Positions 15,547 to 22,994 of a stretch of DNA of 50,435 bases are shown piece after piece; the first letter of the stretch is position 1; each line of letters starts with the position of its first letter. The notes below the pieces were generated by a model, which worked only from the letters and a program-made list of their open reading frames with translations, was not told the DNA's origin and made no database searches. The stretch lies in NCBI RefSeq assembly GCF_015356825.1, contig NZ_JAACYW010000056.1, forward strand, positions 1 to 50,435. Direction: 5' to 3'. The stretch is from Catenulispora rubra (GTDB lineage Bacteria; Actinomycetota; Actinomycetes; Streptomycetales; Catenulisporaceae). The position numbers were made by a program, and so were the translations under genes.

Positions 15547-16848
15547 TTGCGATCCATCCTGCGCCCGGCCCGCCGCCGCGCCGCGATATCCCTGGCCGCC
15601 GTCGCGATCCTCGGCGGCTCCGCAGCGGCCCTCGCCACCGCCGCCAACGCCACCGGTCCCCACACCGGCACCGCGACCACCGTCGCCGGGGCGCGCGCCG
15701 ACGCCGCCAACAACAGCGCCCCCAACAAGAGCGCCTCCGGCCCCGCCTGGACCCGGGCCTGCGACATCCCCGCCCCCGGCCTGGCCGCCTGCGACGCGCT
15801 GCACGTCAACAACGTCGCCGAGCACATCCGCGCCACCGGCGTCACCCCCAACGCCACGCCCTCCGGCTTCGGCCCGGCCGACCTGCGCTCGGCTTACAAC
15901 CTGCCGGCCGGCGGCGGCGCCGGGCAGACTGTCGCGATCGTCGACGCCTACAACGACCCCAACGCCGCAGCCGACATGAACACCTACCGCGCCCAGTTCG
16001 GCCTGCCGGCGTGCACCGTCGCCTCCGGCTGCTTCAAGCAGGTCAACCAGACCGGCGGCAGCAAACTGCCCAAGGGCGACACCGGCTGGGCCGGGGAGAT
16101 CTCCCTGGACCTGGACATGGTCTCCGCCATCGCGCCGAACGCGCACATCATCCTCGTCGAGGCCACCACGCCGTCCATGGCCAACCTCGGCACCTCGGTC
16201 AACACCGCCGTCAAGCTGGGCGCGAAGTTCGTCTCCAACAGCTACGGCGGCGGCGAGTCCAGCGCCGACACCAGCTACGACAGCAGCTACTTCAAGCACA
16301 GCGGCGTCGCCATCACCGCCTCCTCCGGCGACGGCGGCTACGGCGTGGAGTACCCGGCGGCCTCGCCGTACGTCACCGCTGTCGGCGGCACCGCGCTGAA
16401 GAAGGACAGCTCCGCGCGCGGCTGGACCGAATCGGTCTGGTCCACCAACGCCACCGAGGGCGCCGGCTCCGGCTGCTCCGCCTACGAGCCCAAGCCCACC
16501 TGGCAGAAGGACACCGGCTGCGCCAAGCGCACCGTCGCTGACGTCTCCGCGGTCGCCGACCCGGCCACCGGCGTCGCGGTGTACCAGACTTACGGCGGGT
16601 CCGGATGGGCCGTGTATGGCGGCACGTCCGTCGCCTCCCCGCTGATCGCCGCCGTGTACGCCGACGCCGGCACGCCGAAGGCCGCGGTACCGGCCGCGGA
16701 CATCTACAGCCACACCTCAGCGCTGAACGACGTCACCAGTGGCGCGACCGCGAGCTGCACGCCGTCGTACCTGTGCGCTGCCCGCACCGGCTACGACGGC
16801 CCGACCGGCTGGGGCACGCCCAACGGTCTCGCGGCCTTCACCGGCTGA
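15547..16848 (+). CDS. Secreted sedolisin-type (S53) serine-carboxyl peptidase
   Basis: The best start is TTG 15547: GGAGG lies 7 nt upstream and the product opens with a signal peptide (MRSILRPARRRAAISLAAVA, then ILGGSAAALATAANA). The mature region shows the S53 catalytic set: E184 and D188 in WAGEISLDLDM, the oxyanion D262 in SSGDGGYG and the nucleophile S361 in GGTSVASP. Also present are the family's SNSYGGGE and YVTAVGGT strands. At 433 aa it is shorter than pro-kumamolisin-type enzymes, with a pro-region of only ~80 residues after the signal peptide, so it may not carry the large inhibitory prodomain. These enzymes cleave proteins at acidic pH outside the cell. Cysteine pairs in the C-terminal part (CTPSYLCAARTGYDG) suggest disulfides. 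Confidence 0.9.
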   Translation: MRSILRPARRRAAISLAAVAILGGSAAALATAANATGPHTGTATTVAGARADAANNSAPNKSASGPAWTRACDIPAPGLAACDALHVNNVAEHIRATGVTPNATPSGFGPADLRSAYNLPAGGGAGQTVAIVDAYNDPNAAADMNTYRAQFGLPACTVASGCFKQVNQTGGSKLPKGDTGWAGEISLDLDMVSAIAPNAHIILVEATTPSMANLGTSVNTAVKLGAKFVSNSYGGGESSADTSYDSSYFKHSGVAITASSGDGGYGVEYPAASPYVTAVGGTALKKDSSARGWTESVWSTNATEGAGSGCSAYEPKPTWQKDTGCAKRTVADVSAVADPATGVAVYQTYGGSGWAVYGGTSVASPLIAAVYADAGTPKAAVPAADIYSHTSALNDVTSGATASCTPSYLCAARTGYDGPTGWGTPNGLAAFTG

Positions 16849-16893
16849 GCACTAGCAGCCACTCGCAGCTGAGCAGTAGCACTCGCACTTGGC

Positions 16894-16925
16894 CAGGGCC
16901 GGGCTTCGTGAGGAGCCCGGCCCTG
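16894..16925. terminator. Terminator hairpin between convergent genes
   Basis: CAGGGCCGGGCT (16894-16905) and AGCCCGGCCCTG (16914-16925) form a perfect 12-bp stem with an 8-nt loop, between the sedolisin gene and the minus-strand gene ending at 16957. Confidence 0.7.
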
Positions 16926-16941
16926 CCGTTCGGCCACCAGG

Positions 16942-16959
16942 TGATCACCATGGTGATCA
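16942..16959. promoter_or_regulatory. 18-bp perfect palindrome overlapping a stop codon
   Basis: TGATCACCATGGTGATCA is exactly self-complementary. Its last three bases are the stop codon of the minus-strand gene 16957-18996. It has the GATC-centred look of a protein-binding operator rather than a hairpin terminator, but it lies between two 3' ends, where an operator is unexpected. Confidence 0.4.
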
Positions 16960-18996
16960 TTCTTGCGGGAAACGCCGATCCGGAACAGCTTCGTGATCAG
17001 CGAGGTTCGGCCACGGCCCGATCACATCGTCGGTGACAGGCTCATCCAGGGCTTGGCGCGCGCCGGCGTTCGCCGAGGCGATCTGCGGCGCCTGGTCGGC
17101 ACCGGCGCCGGTGTCGTCAGTGGGCTGAAGCAGCGGGATGTCGGGGTTGATCTCGACGGCCTTCACCTGGACGCCGGTCGGGGCGTGTTCGACCAGGACC
17201 ATCGCGTAGTCCGGGAGCTGCTGCAGTACCCGCGGCTCCACCGCGTACTCGTAGACGCGCTGCGTGGTCTGCGCGTCGGACCAGGTGTCGGTGTTGGAGT
17301 CCGTCGTGCTGTGGGCCCAGTTGCGGTCGGTGTTGCGGGTCTGCGACCAGGAGCGTCCCCAGCTGCGGGTCGGCGCGTGGGACAGGCCTGCGGAGGTGGT
17401 TCCGCGTTGCTTGCCGGCGCTCTGCGACAGGCCTTCGGATCCGCCGTCGCTGTCGGAGACGCTGTGGGTCTGGTGGCCGCCGACCGTGCGGGTCAGCCCG
17501 GATATCTCGAAGCGGTGCTCGCGGCCGATGAAGTCCGCGGCGCGCGCCGCCTCCTGCGGGTTGCCCAGGTTCATGAACGCCACCGGCCCGGCCCCGAGCA
17601 TCTGGAACGAGGTCTCGCGCAGGTGCCGGAACATCACCACCAGGCGGGTCCCGCGCCGGTTGCACAGGTCCGACAGCCGCTCCAGGTGCCGCGGCGCCAA
17701 CTCGTCCGCGCCGGCCAGGACCAGCGTCGCCACGTTCGAACCGGAACCGGCATCGGCGGCGATCTGCCGTGCGGCCCAGGCCACGACCAGATCGGCCAGG
17801 AAGTCCCCGGCGCCGCTGCGCCACGTCGCCGCCATCGACACGCACCGCAGATCCGCCGGCGGCCGCTGGTGCGTGCGCAGGCCGAGGCCGCCGAGGGAAT
17901 CGGCCAGTGCCTCGATGACACGCAACGACCCTGAGGACTGCTCGCGGTAGGACGCGGAGAACACCTGCCCGGCAAGGTCCGCGCGCTCGGACTCCGACAG
18001 CTCTTGGCCGTCGTAGGGCTCGTTCAGCAGCACCCTGGCACCGGCGGCGATCCGCGGCATCGTCAAGCCGCCAGCGGCGAGCCTGTCACACAGTGCACCC
18101 AGCAGCCGGGCGTCCAGCACCCGCTCGCCGCGCGTGGCTTTGCTGTCGCCGCCGTGCAGCGACTCCACGAAGATCTCCACCAGCGCCGGCACGTCCAGAC
18201 CGGCCAACAGATCGCTGTCGGCCAGCTCGCCGGGCAGCGCCTGCACGTCGACGTCCAGGCCCGAGGCCACCGCGCCGCGCGCCAACTCCCCGACGATCTG
18301 CTCGCCCGACAAGTCCAGGACCACCATCGGGCCGCGCGAGGCCAGCGCCGAGGCGCCGAACACGGTCAGGAACGCCTCCCAGCCCCACAGATTCCCGCCG
18401 ACCACATCGATCCGCCGATGCCCCGGCGCCGGAGCCGACACCCACTGCGGCAGCGACGACAACCGCTGCGTCTCCTGCTCCTCGAACGCCGCCCGACGCG
18501 CCGACCACGCCTGCAACGCAGCACCCTGACGACGCACCTGAACGCTTTGGCGGCGCGTCCCAGACCGGCGGGCCAGCCGCAGATGCGTCAGCACCAAACC
18601 CAGCCACAGCCCACCGGCCACGGCCGCGCCGACACCGCCGTAGATCAGCACCGGTGCCGGCGACAGGTGGTGGCCCGGCTGCCGGTCGTGCCGCACCAGC
18701 ACCGCCCAGGCCGCCACCGTGCCGACGAAGGCGAACCGCCACGTCCAGGCCAGCCGTCCCGGCAGCTTCCGCCGCGCGGCCTGCAACCGATCGTTGTCGA
18801 CCTCGACAGGCGGCCCGGCCTCGGGGGGCCGGGGCTCGGTGAAAGCCCGGCGGAACTGGTCCCGATCGCTGAACGACCACCCCAGCCGCTCCTCCGGCGC
18901 GAACAACGCCGGCCAGGGCGCCAACTCCGCACCGGTTCCGTCCGCCATGACCACCGGTCTCCCCACATACAGAAACGACGGCGCCGCAGCGCGCAT
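16957..18996 (-). CDS. Membrane-anchored protein with TraM-recognition-like C-terminal region
   Basis: The 679-aa protein has an N-terminal soluble segment, two transmembrane helices (~residues 84-101 and 115-137), then a large cytoplasmic domain. In it, MVVLDLSGEQIVGELARG, RTHQRPPADLRCVSMAATWR and TLVLAGADELAPRHLERLSD resemble the nucleotide-fold strands of VirD4/TraD-like coupling ATPases. RGTRLVVMFRHLRETSFQML then GAGPVAFMNLGNPQEAARAA then DFIGREHRF match their TraM-recognition segment. A canonical Walker A is not seen, so ATP hydrolysis is doubtful. The region at ~520-590 is Ser/Thr-rich. It lies 8 bp after the adenylation-protein gene, so it is probably last in a four-gene operon. Function unknown; a scaffold or export role is inference. 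Confidence 0.6.
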   Translation of the reverse strand: MRAAAPSFLYVGRPVVMADGTGAELAPWPALFAPEERLGWSFSDRDQFRRAFTEPRPPEAGPPVEVDNDRLQAARRKLPGRLAWTWRFAFVGTVAAWAVLVRHDRQPGHHLSPAPVLIYGGVGAAVAGGLWLGLVLTHLRLARRSGTRRQSVQVRRQGAALQAWSARRAAFEEQETQRLSSLPQWVSAPAPGHRRIDVVGGNLWGWEAFLTVFGASALASRGPMVVLDLSGEQIVGELARGAVASGLDVDVQALPGELADSDLLAGLDVPALVEIFVESLHGGDSKATRGERVLDARLLGALCDRLAAGGLTMPRIAAGARVLLNEPYDGQELSESERADLAGQVFSASYREQSSGSLRVIEALADSLGGLGLRTHQRPPADLRCVSMAATWRSGAGDFLADLVVAWAARQIAADAGSGSNVATLVLAGADELAPRHLERLSDLCNRRGTRLVVMFRHLRETSFQMLGAGPVAFMNLGNPQEAARAADFIGREHRFEISGLTRTVGGHQTHSVSDSDGGSEGLSQSAGKQRGTTSAGLSHAPTRSWGRSWSQTRNTDRNWAHSTTDSNTDTWSDAQTTQRVYEYAVEPRVLQQLPDYAMVLVEHAPTGVQVKAVEINPDIPLLQPTDDTGAGADQAPQIASANAGARQALDEPVTDDVIGPWPNLADHEAVPDRRFPQE

Positions 18997-19004
18997 CAGA
19001 GCCC

Positions 19005-20792
19005 TTATCGTACAGACTCCGTCGAGGGCGCCGCCGAACGAACGCCGGGGATACGGCCCCCGCCGACCTCAGCCCCACCCTGCTCGACGTCGTGCTCGAT
19101 GTCGTGCTCGACGCGCGCCCCGGCGACCTTCACCGGGCCGTCGTGACGGTCCTGGCGCGCGCCGCGGCGGCCGAGGAAGTCGAGCTGGCCGTCGGGACGT
19201 TCGCGGACCAGGTCGCCGGTGCGGAACACACGCTGCGCGGAGGCGGCGTGCGGGTCGGGGATGAACCGCTCGGCGGTCTCGTTCGGCAGGCCCGCGTAGC
19301 CCAGGGCCAGGCCGGGGCCGCCGAGCCACAGCTCTCCCGGCGTGCCGGGGGCCACAGGGGTGCCGTTGTCGTCGACGACGCGGTGGTACAGGTGCGGCAC
19401 GACGTGCCCGATCGGCGGCGTCCGGTCGCCCGGCTCGACCCACGCCGCCGCCGACACGACCGTGCACTCGGTGGGCCCGTACAGGCCCAGGACCCGGAAC
19501 GGCAGCCCCGGCGGGATCGGGGCCAGCTGCTCCCCGCCGGATGCCAGGACCCGCAGGTCGGTGCCCGTGGGCCAGGTCATACCGATCAGCAGCTCGGCGA
19601 TCGGCGCCGGGGCGAGCGCCACCTCGACGTTGCGGGACAGCAGCCAGCCGACGAACGCGGCCGGATCGTCACGGACGTCGTCGGGGGCGACCAACACCGG
19701 CGCGCCGGCGAACAGCGCCGGCCACACCTCCCACGCCGCCGCGTCGACCCCGACCGCCGCGCCCTGGCTGACGATCGTCCCGCGAGCCAGACCCATCTCG
19801 GCGGCCGCCCACGTCGCCAGGTGCGCCAGCGCGCCGCGCGGCACCTGAACACCCCGGGGCGTGGCGCCGGTTTCGCCGGTGAACATGATGCAGGCGACGT
19901 CCTCGGGCGACGGTTCGCGGCGGCGTTCGGTATCGGACGCGGCATGGGTCGCCGGTCGAAGTTCGTTGAGATGCTTCCACGAGACGACGCGCGCCACAGC
20001 TTTCAGGCTGGTCGCGAGCGGGGATCTGGCCGAGCGCGGCAGGTCGGCGCTGGCGGTGGTGTCGACGATCAGGGTGCAGCCGGCGGTTCGCGCCATCGAT
20101 TGCAACCGCTGCGCCGGGTGGCGCGTGTCCAGGGGCACGTAGGTGAGGCCGGCGTCGTAGAGCGCGAACACCGTGGCCCAGAATCGTGCCCCGGCCGAGC
20201 CCAGGACGCCGATGACGCTGCCCGGGCCCGGGGCGCCGAGTGTGTCGGGAGTGTCGGGTGTGCTGAGCGCGGCGGCGTTGTCGGCCAGGTGTGCCAGGTC
20301 GCGGTAGGTGAACCGGTCGTGGTCGTCTTCGATGGCGACGGTGTCCGGGGACCGGGTCGCCAGCATCCGGGCCAGCGCGGTGAGGTCCGAGCGCGGCGCT
20401 TGCAGAAAGGTGACGAACCGGTTCCACAGCCGCCACTGCCGGTCGGCGGGGATCCGCGCCGACAGCGGTGTGAGCTCCACGCGGAACGTGTGGCGCACCG
20501 GGTCCTCGGCGACCCGGATCAGGATGTCGCCGCTGTCGCTGGTGTATCGCTGCAGATGCGAGGTGCCGAATCCGGCGTGGGAAAGGAACGTCTCGGCGTC
20601 GCGGACCAGCCGGCCCTTGTCCAGCGGCCTGCGGCCCTCCAGGCCGGTCTCCTGACCCGCGTACATGCTGGCGGCCAGCAGGACCGCGCGCAGCGACACG
20701 CCGTGGACGCGGGCCAGTTCGCGGGCCGCGGTGTGCGCGTGCGCCGGAAGCGGCAGTGCCAGGGCTGCGGGTGAGGAGCTGTCGGTGACCAC
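19005..20792 (-). CDS. NRPS-like adenylation-domain protein, degenerate and truncated
   Basis: From GTG 20792 (RBS GAAAGGA) the protein is 595 aa. Residues 145-565 align with the ANL adenylation fold: FTYRDLAHLADNAAAL, LYDAGLTYVPLDTRHPAQRL (A2), FTGETGATPRGV at ~304-315 (A3, where the usual S-G-T-T-G is altered), LYGPTE 438-443 (A5), GELWLGGPGLALGYAG (A6) and FRTGDLVR 523-530 (A7). The A8 hinge is degraded (GRRGARQDRHDGPVKVAGAR) and the whole C-terminal subdomain with the A10 lysine is missing, as is any carrier-protein domain. The first ~140 residues hold a condensation-like helical region. Full adenylating activity is thus unlikely unless a partner supplies the missing half. It sits 24 bp after a 98-aa orphan gene. 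Confidence 0.8.
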   Translation of the reverse strand: MVTDSSSPAALALPLPAHAHTAARELARVHGVSLRAVLLAASMYAGQETGLEGRRPLDKGRLVRDAETFLSHAGFGTSHLQRYTSDSGDILIRVAEDPVRHTFRVELTPLSARIPADRQWRLWNRFVTFLQAPRSDLTALARMLATRSPDTVAIEDDHDRFTYRDLAHLADNAAALSTPDTPDTLGAPGPGSVIGVLGSAGARFWATVFALYDAGLTYVPLDTRHPAQRLQSMARTAGCTLIVDTTASADLPRSARSPLATSLKAVARVVSWKHLNELRPATHAASDTERRREPSPEDVACIMFTGETGATPRGVQVPRGALAHLATWAAAEMGLARGTIVSQGAAVGVDAAAWEVWPALFAGAPVLVAPDDVRDDPAAFVGWLLSRNVEVALAPAPIAELLIGMTWPTGTDLRVLASGGEQLAPIPPGLPFRVLGLYGPTECTVVSAAAWVEPGDRTPPIGHVVPHLYHRVVDDNGTPVAPGTPGELWLGGPGLALGYAGLPNETAERFIPDPHAASAQRVFRTGDLVRERPDGQLDFLGRRGARQDRHDGPVKVAGARVEHDIEHDVEQGGAEVGGGRIPGVRSAAPSTESVR

Positions 20793-20816
20793 GATCGTCC
20801 TTTCTCGGTGCGGGGC

Positions 20817-21113
20817 TCACCAGCCGGCGGCGGCCATTTCGAAGCCCGCGGTCCAGCCGGCCAGCCAGGGCGTTCCGGCGATGGCACGGCGGCACACGGC
20901 CAGTACGCGGTCGGGGTCGGCGTCGCGGGCGAGGAAGAACAGGGCGTCCGCGCCCTCGGGGCGGGTCGCGACGTGGATGTGCTCGACCCGGTCGCTGCCC
21001 AGGACGGACAGCCACAGCGTGTCGACGATCGCGGTGGCCGCCGGCCTGGCGGGGCGGCCGGTGCCGGGCACATCGAGGCTCGGGGCGTCGAGGCTGACGA
21101 TCGCGGTGCGCAT
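20817..21113 (-). CDS. Orphan 98-aa protein in the peptide/adenylation operon
   Basis: From ATG 21111-21113 the product starts MRTAIVSLDAPSLDVPGTGR and ends RRAIAGTPWLAGWTAGFEMA-AAGW. The middle (VDTLWLSVLGSDRVEHIHVA, then TRPEGADALFFLARDADPDR) looks like an alpha/beta mini-domain of strand-turn-strand followed by an amphipathic helix. I recognise no family. Its start lies 2 nt after the stop of the 78-aa secreted peptide gene and its stop 24 nt before the adenylation gene, so it is translationally linked to both. A chaperone, immunity or modification role is only a guess. Confidence 0.65.
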   Translation of the reverse strand: MRTAIVSLDAPSLDVPGTGRPARPAATAIVDTLWLSVLGSDRVEHIHVATRPEGADALFFLARDADPDRVLAVCRRAIAGTPWLAGWTAGFEMAAAGW

Positions 21114-21115
21114 GG

Positions 21116-21352
21116 CTACTCCCAGCAGGCGCCGCACGCCGCGATGGGCGAGCTCGCCGGCAGCGGCGTGGTCACGGTCGCGGCGGAGGCGGCCGAGCCG
21201 GCGGACGTCGTCGAGGCCGAGTGGGTGGTGGCGGCGGCCGAGATGCGGGTGGAGGCGGCCGGCGCTGCTGCGGCGCCGGCCGGGGCGGCCACCGTTCCCA
21301 CGGCGGCGGTCACGACGGCCGCGACGGCGGCGAATTTGGCGAGAGGCGACAT
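21116..21352 (-). CDS. 78-aa secreted Ala/Ser/Thr-rich peptide ending Cys-Gly-Ala-Cys-Trp-Glu
   Basis: From ATG 21350-21352 the protein begins MSPLAKFAAVAAVVTAAVGT, then VAAPAGA. This is a textbook Sec signal peptide with a lone Lys, a hydrophobic core and an AGA cleavage site. The ~50-residue remainder is almost only Ala, Ser and Thr until the C-terminus PASSPIAACGACWE, which holds the only two cysteines and the only Trp. A GGAG lies ~12 nt upstream of the start. It is the first gene of the operon that continues with the 98-aa orphan, the adenylation-like protein and the TraM-like protein, and it is divergent from a TrmB/LuxR regulator. It could be a secreted signal or bioactive-peptide precursor; this is inferred from context. 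Confidence 0.6.
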   Translation of the reverse strand: MSPLAKFAAVAAVVTAAVGTVAAPAGAAAAPAASTRISAAATTHSASTTSAGSAASAATVTTPLPASSPIAACGACWE

Positions 21353-21620
21353 GCTGATGCGGCTCCAGATGTGTGGCGGTGACAGTGCGGTCGACACCGG
21401 GTCGACCGAGGGCATGCAGCGAGCATTTCAGCAGGTCGGGGCAATGAGAAGGGGTTGTGACTGGCACCATCTGGCCCTGGCCACGGAATGCCAGTGATCA
21501 TCCGGGCACCGTCGGTGATATTTGCTGATAGTTGCTACCGGTATGTCGGGTTGACGTATTCTCCGAGGTAGGGCGTTCGGCACGGGACGGCGCCCGCCAA
21601 GCGTGGGGAAGTAGGACGTC

Positions 21621-22610
21621 GTGCTTGAGGTTCTGGGACTGGAAGCGGTCAGCGAGCTCATCTACCGCGAGATGCTTCAGCATCCCGAGTGGGGCGTGAC
21701 CGAGCTCGTCGCCGGCACCGGCCTGTCCGAAACCGAGGTCCGCGACGCCCTGGACCAGCTCGCCGCGCTCACGCTGCTGCGCGCGTCCCGGGAGGCCCCG
21801 GGGACGCTGCGGCCGGTGAACCCCGAGATCGGGCTGGCCGTGCTGGTCAGCCGGCAGGAAGCCGAGCTGGCCCGGCGCCGCCAGGAGATAGCCGCCGGCC
21901 AGGCCGCCGTCGCGGCGCTGCTCGCCGACGTCACCGCCGCCCCCGACCCGGCCGCCTACCCCGACGCCGAGCGCCTCGTCGGCCTCGACGCCATCCAGTC
22001 CCGGCTGGAGGCCCTGGCCGTCGGCGCGAAAACCGAGCTGCTGTCGGTGGTGCCCGGCGCCGGACAGCGTCGCGAGACCCTGGAGGCGTCCCGCGATCTG
22101 GACAGCGGACTGCTGCGGCGGGGCGTGCGGATGCGGACGCTGGCGCAGGACTCGATGCGAACCAGCCCGCACACCGTCGCCTACTCGCGATGGATGATCG
22201 AAGGCGGCGCCCAGATCCGGACCTCCCCGGTGCTGCCGCCGCGGATGGTGATCGTCGATCGGGCCTGCGCGATGGTGCCGCTGGACCCCGCCGACACTAG
22301 CAAGGGCGCGGTGCAGGTCGCCGAACCCGGCGTGGTCACGGCGCTGGTGGCGCTGTTCGAGCACGCGTGGGAACGCGCCGTCCCGCTGGACGCGCCGGCC
22401 GCCGATCCGAAGCCGGAGGACGGCCCCACCGACGCCGACCACGAACTGCTCAAGCTCATGGCCGCCGGAGTCACCGACGAAGCCGCCGCCAACCGGCTCG
22501 GCGTGTCACTGCGGACCGTGCGGCGGCGGATCGCCGACCTGATGGACCGGCTGGGGGCGACCAGCCGGTTCGACGCCGGACTCAAGGCCGGACGGCGCGG
22601 GTGGTTGTAG
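21621..22610 (+). CDS. TrmB/LuxR-type transcriptional regulator
   Basis: From GTG 21621 the protein is 329 aa. N-terminal residues 1-60 form a winged helix (LEVLGLEAVSELIYREMLQH, then ELVAGTGLSETEVRDALDQL). Residues ~125-235 resemble a PLD-like/TrmB sensor region (LLSVVPGAGQRRETLEASRD, RMRTLAQDSMRTSPHTVAYS, MVIVDRACAMVPLDP). The C-terminus has a LuxR HTH: HELLKLMAAGVTDEAAANRL then GVSLRTVRRRIADLMDRLGA. This two-HTH architecture is frequent in actinomycetes beside specialised-metabolism genes. It is divergent from the 78-aa peptide operon, with about 268 bp between starts, and is its probable activator. Confidence 0.85.
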   Translation: MLEVLGLEAVSELIYREMLQHPEWGVTELVAGTGLSETEVRDALDQLAALTLLRASREAPGTLRPVNPEIGLAVLVSRQEAELARRRQEIAAGQAAVAALLADVTAAPDPAAYPDAERLVGLDAIQSRLEALAVGAKTELLSVVPGAGQRRETLEASRDLDSGLLRRGVRMRTLAQDSMRTSPHTVAYSRWMIEGGAQIRTSPVLPPRMVIVDRACAMVPLDPADTSKGAVQVAEPGVVTALVALFEHAWERAVPLDAPAADPKPEDGPTDADHELLKLMAAGVTDEAAANRLGVSLRTVRRRIADLMDRLGATSRFDAGLKAGRRGWL

Positions 22611-22673
22611 GGGCCTCTTGCGGAGGCTTCTTGCGGTCTTCTTGCGGCGGCGGCTGCTTGTCGCCGCTGGTGG

Positions 22674-22930
22674 TCAGGCCGGGAGCTGAGCCGTCTCGGT
22701 GGTCTCGGTGATCGTGCCTCCGCGGACCTCCCAGGTGCGGGTGAACCCGACCCGGTCGGCGAAGGACGCGTCATGGGTGACCATCACCAGCGTGCCGGCG
22801 AACTCCCGCAGCGCCTCAACGGTCCTGGACGTCGCCGTACTCGGCCAGGGCTTCGACGCCGTTCGGCCCGACCAGACCGATCCGGTCGCCGGGGCCGACG
22901 GTGAAGTTGTCGGTCGTTTCTGGAGTGCTG
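22674..22930 (-). pseudogene. ABC-F ATPase remnant with large internal deletion
   Basis: On the minus strand, TDNFTVGPGDRIGLVGPNG (about 22921-22865) is the start of a Walker A, but it breaks off after GPNG and runs VEALAEYGDVQDR-stop. Shortly after, in another frame, EALREFAGTLVMVTHDASFA then DRVGFTRTWEVRGGTITET ends at stop 22674-22676. That is the H-loop (V-T-H-D) end of an ABC-F protein such as antibiotic-resistance or translation-factor ATPases. The P-loop lysine, Q-loop and signature motif are all missing. The two pieces are joined near similar sequence (GTCGAAGCCCTG and GTTGAGGCGCTG), so a recombinational deletion seems likely. Non-functional. Confidence 0.75.
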
Positions 22931-22994
22931 TCCTGGACTGGTTTCCTGCGTTGGTGTGCTGCGTTGCGATGGGTTGCTGTGTTGGATAGCTGTT

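Noticed and set aside
14275..16713. An 812-codon minus-strand open frame
   Set aside because: Gly/Arg/Ala-rich composition, antisense to the PadR-operon membrane protein and the sedolisin; no domain features.
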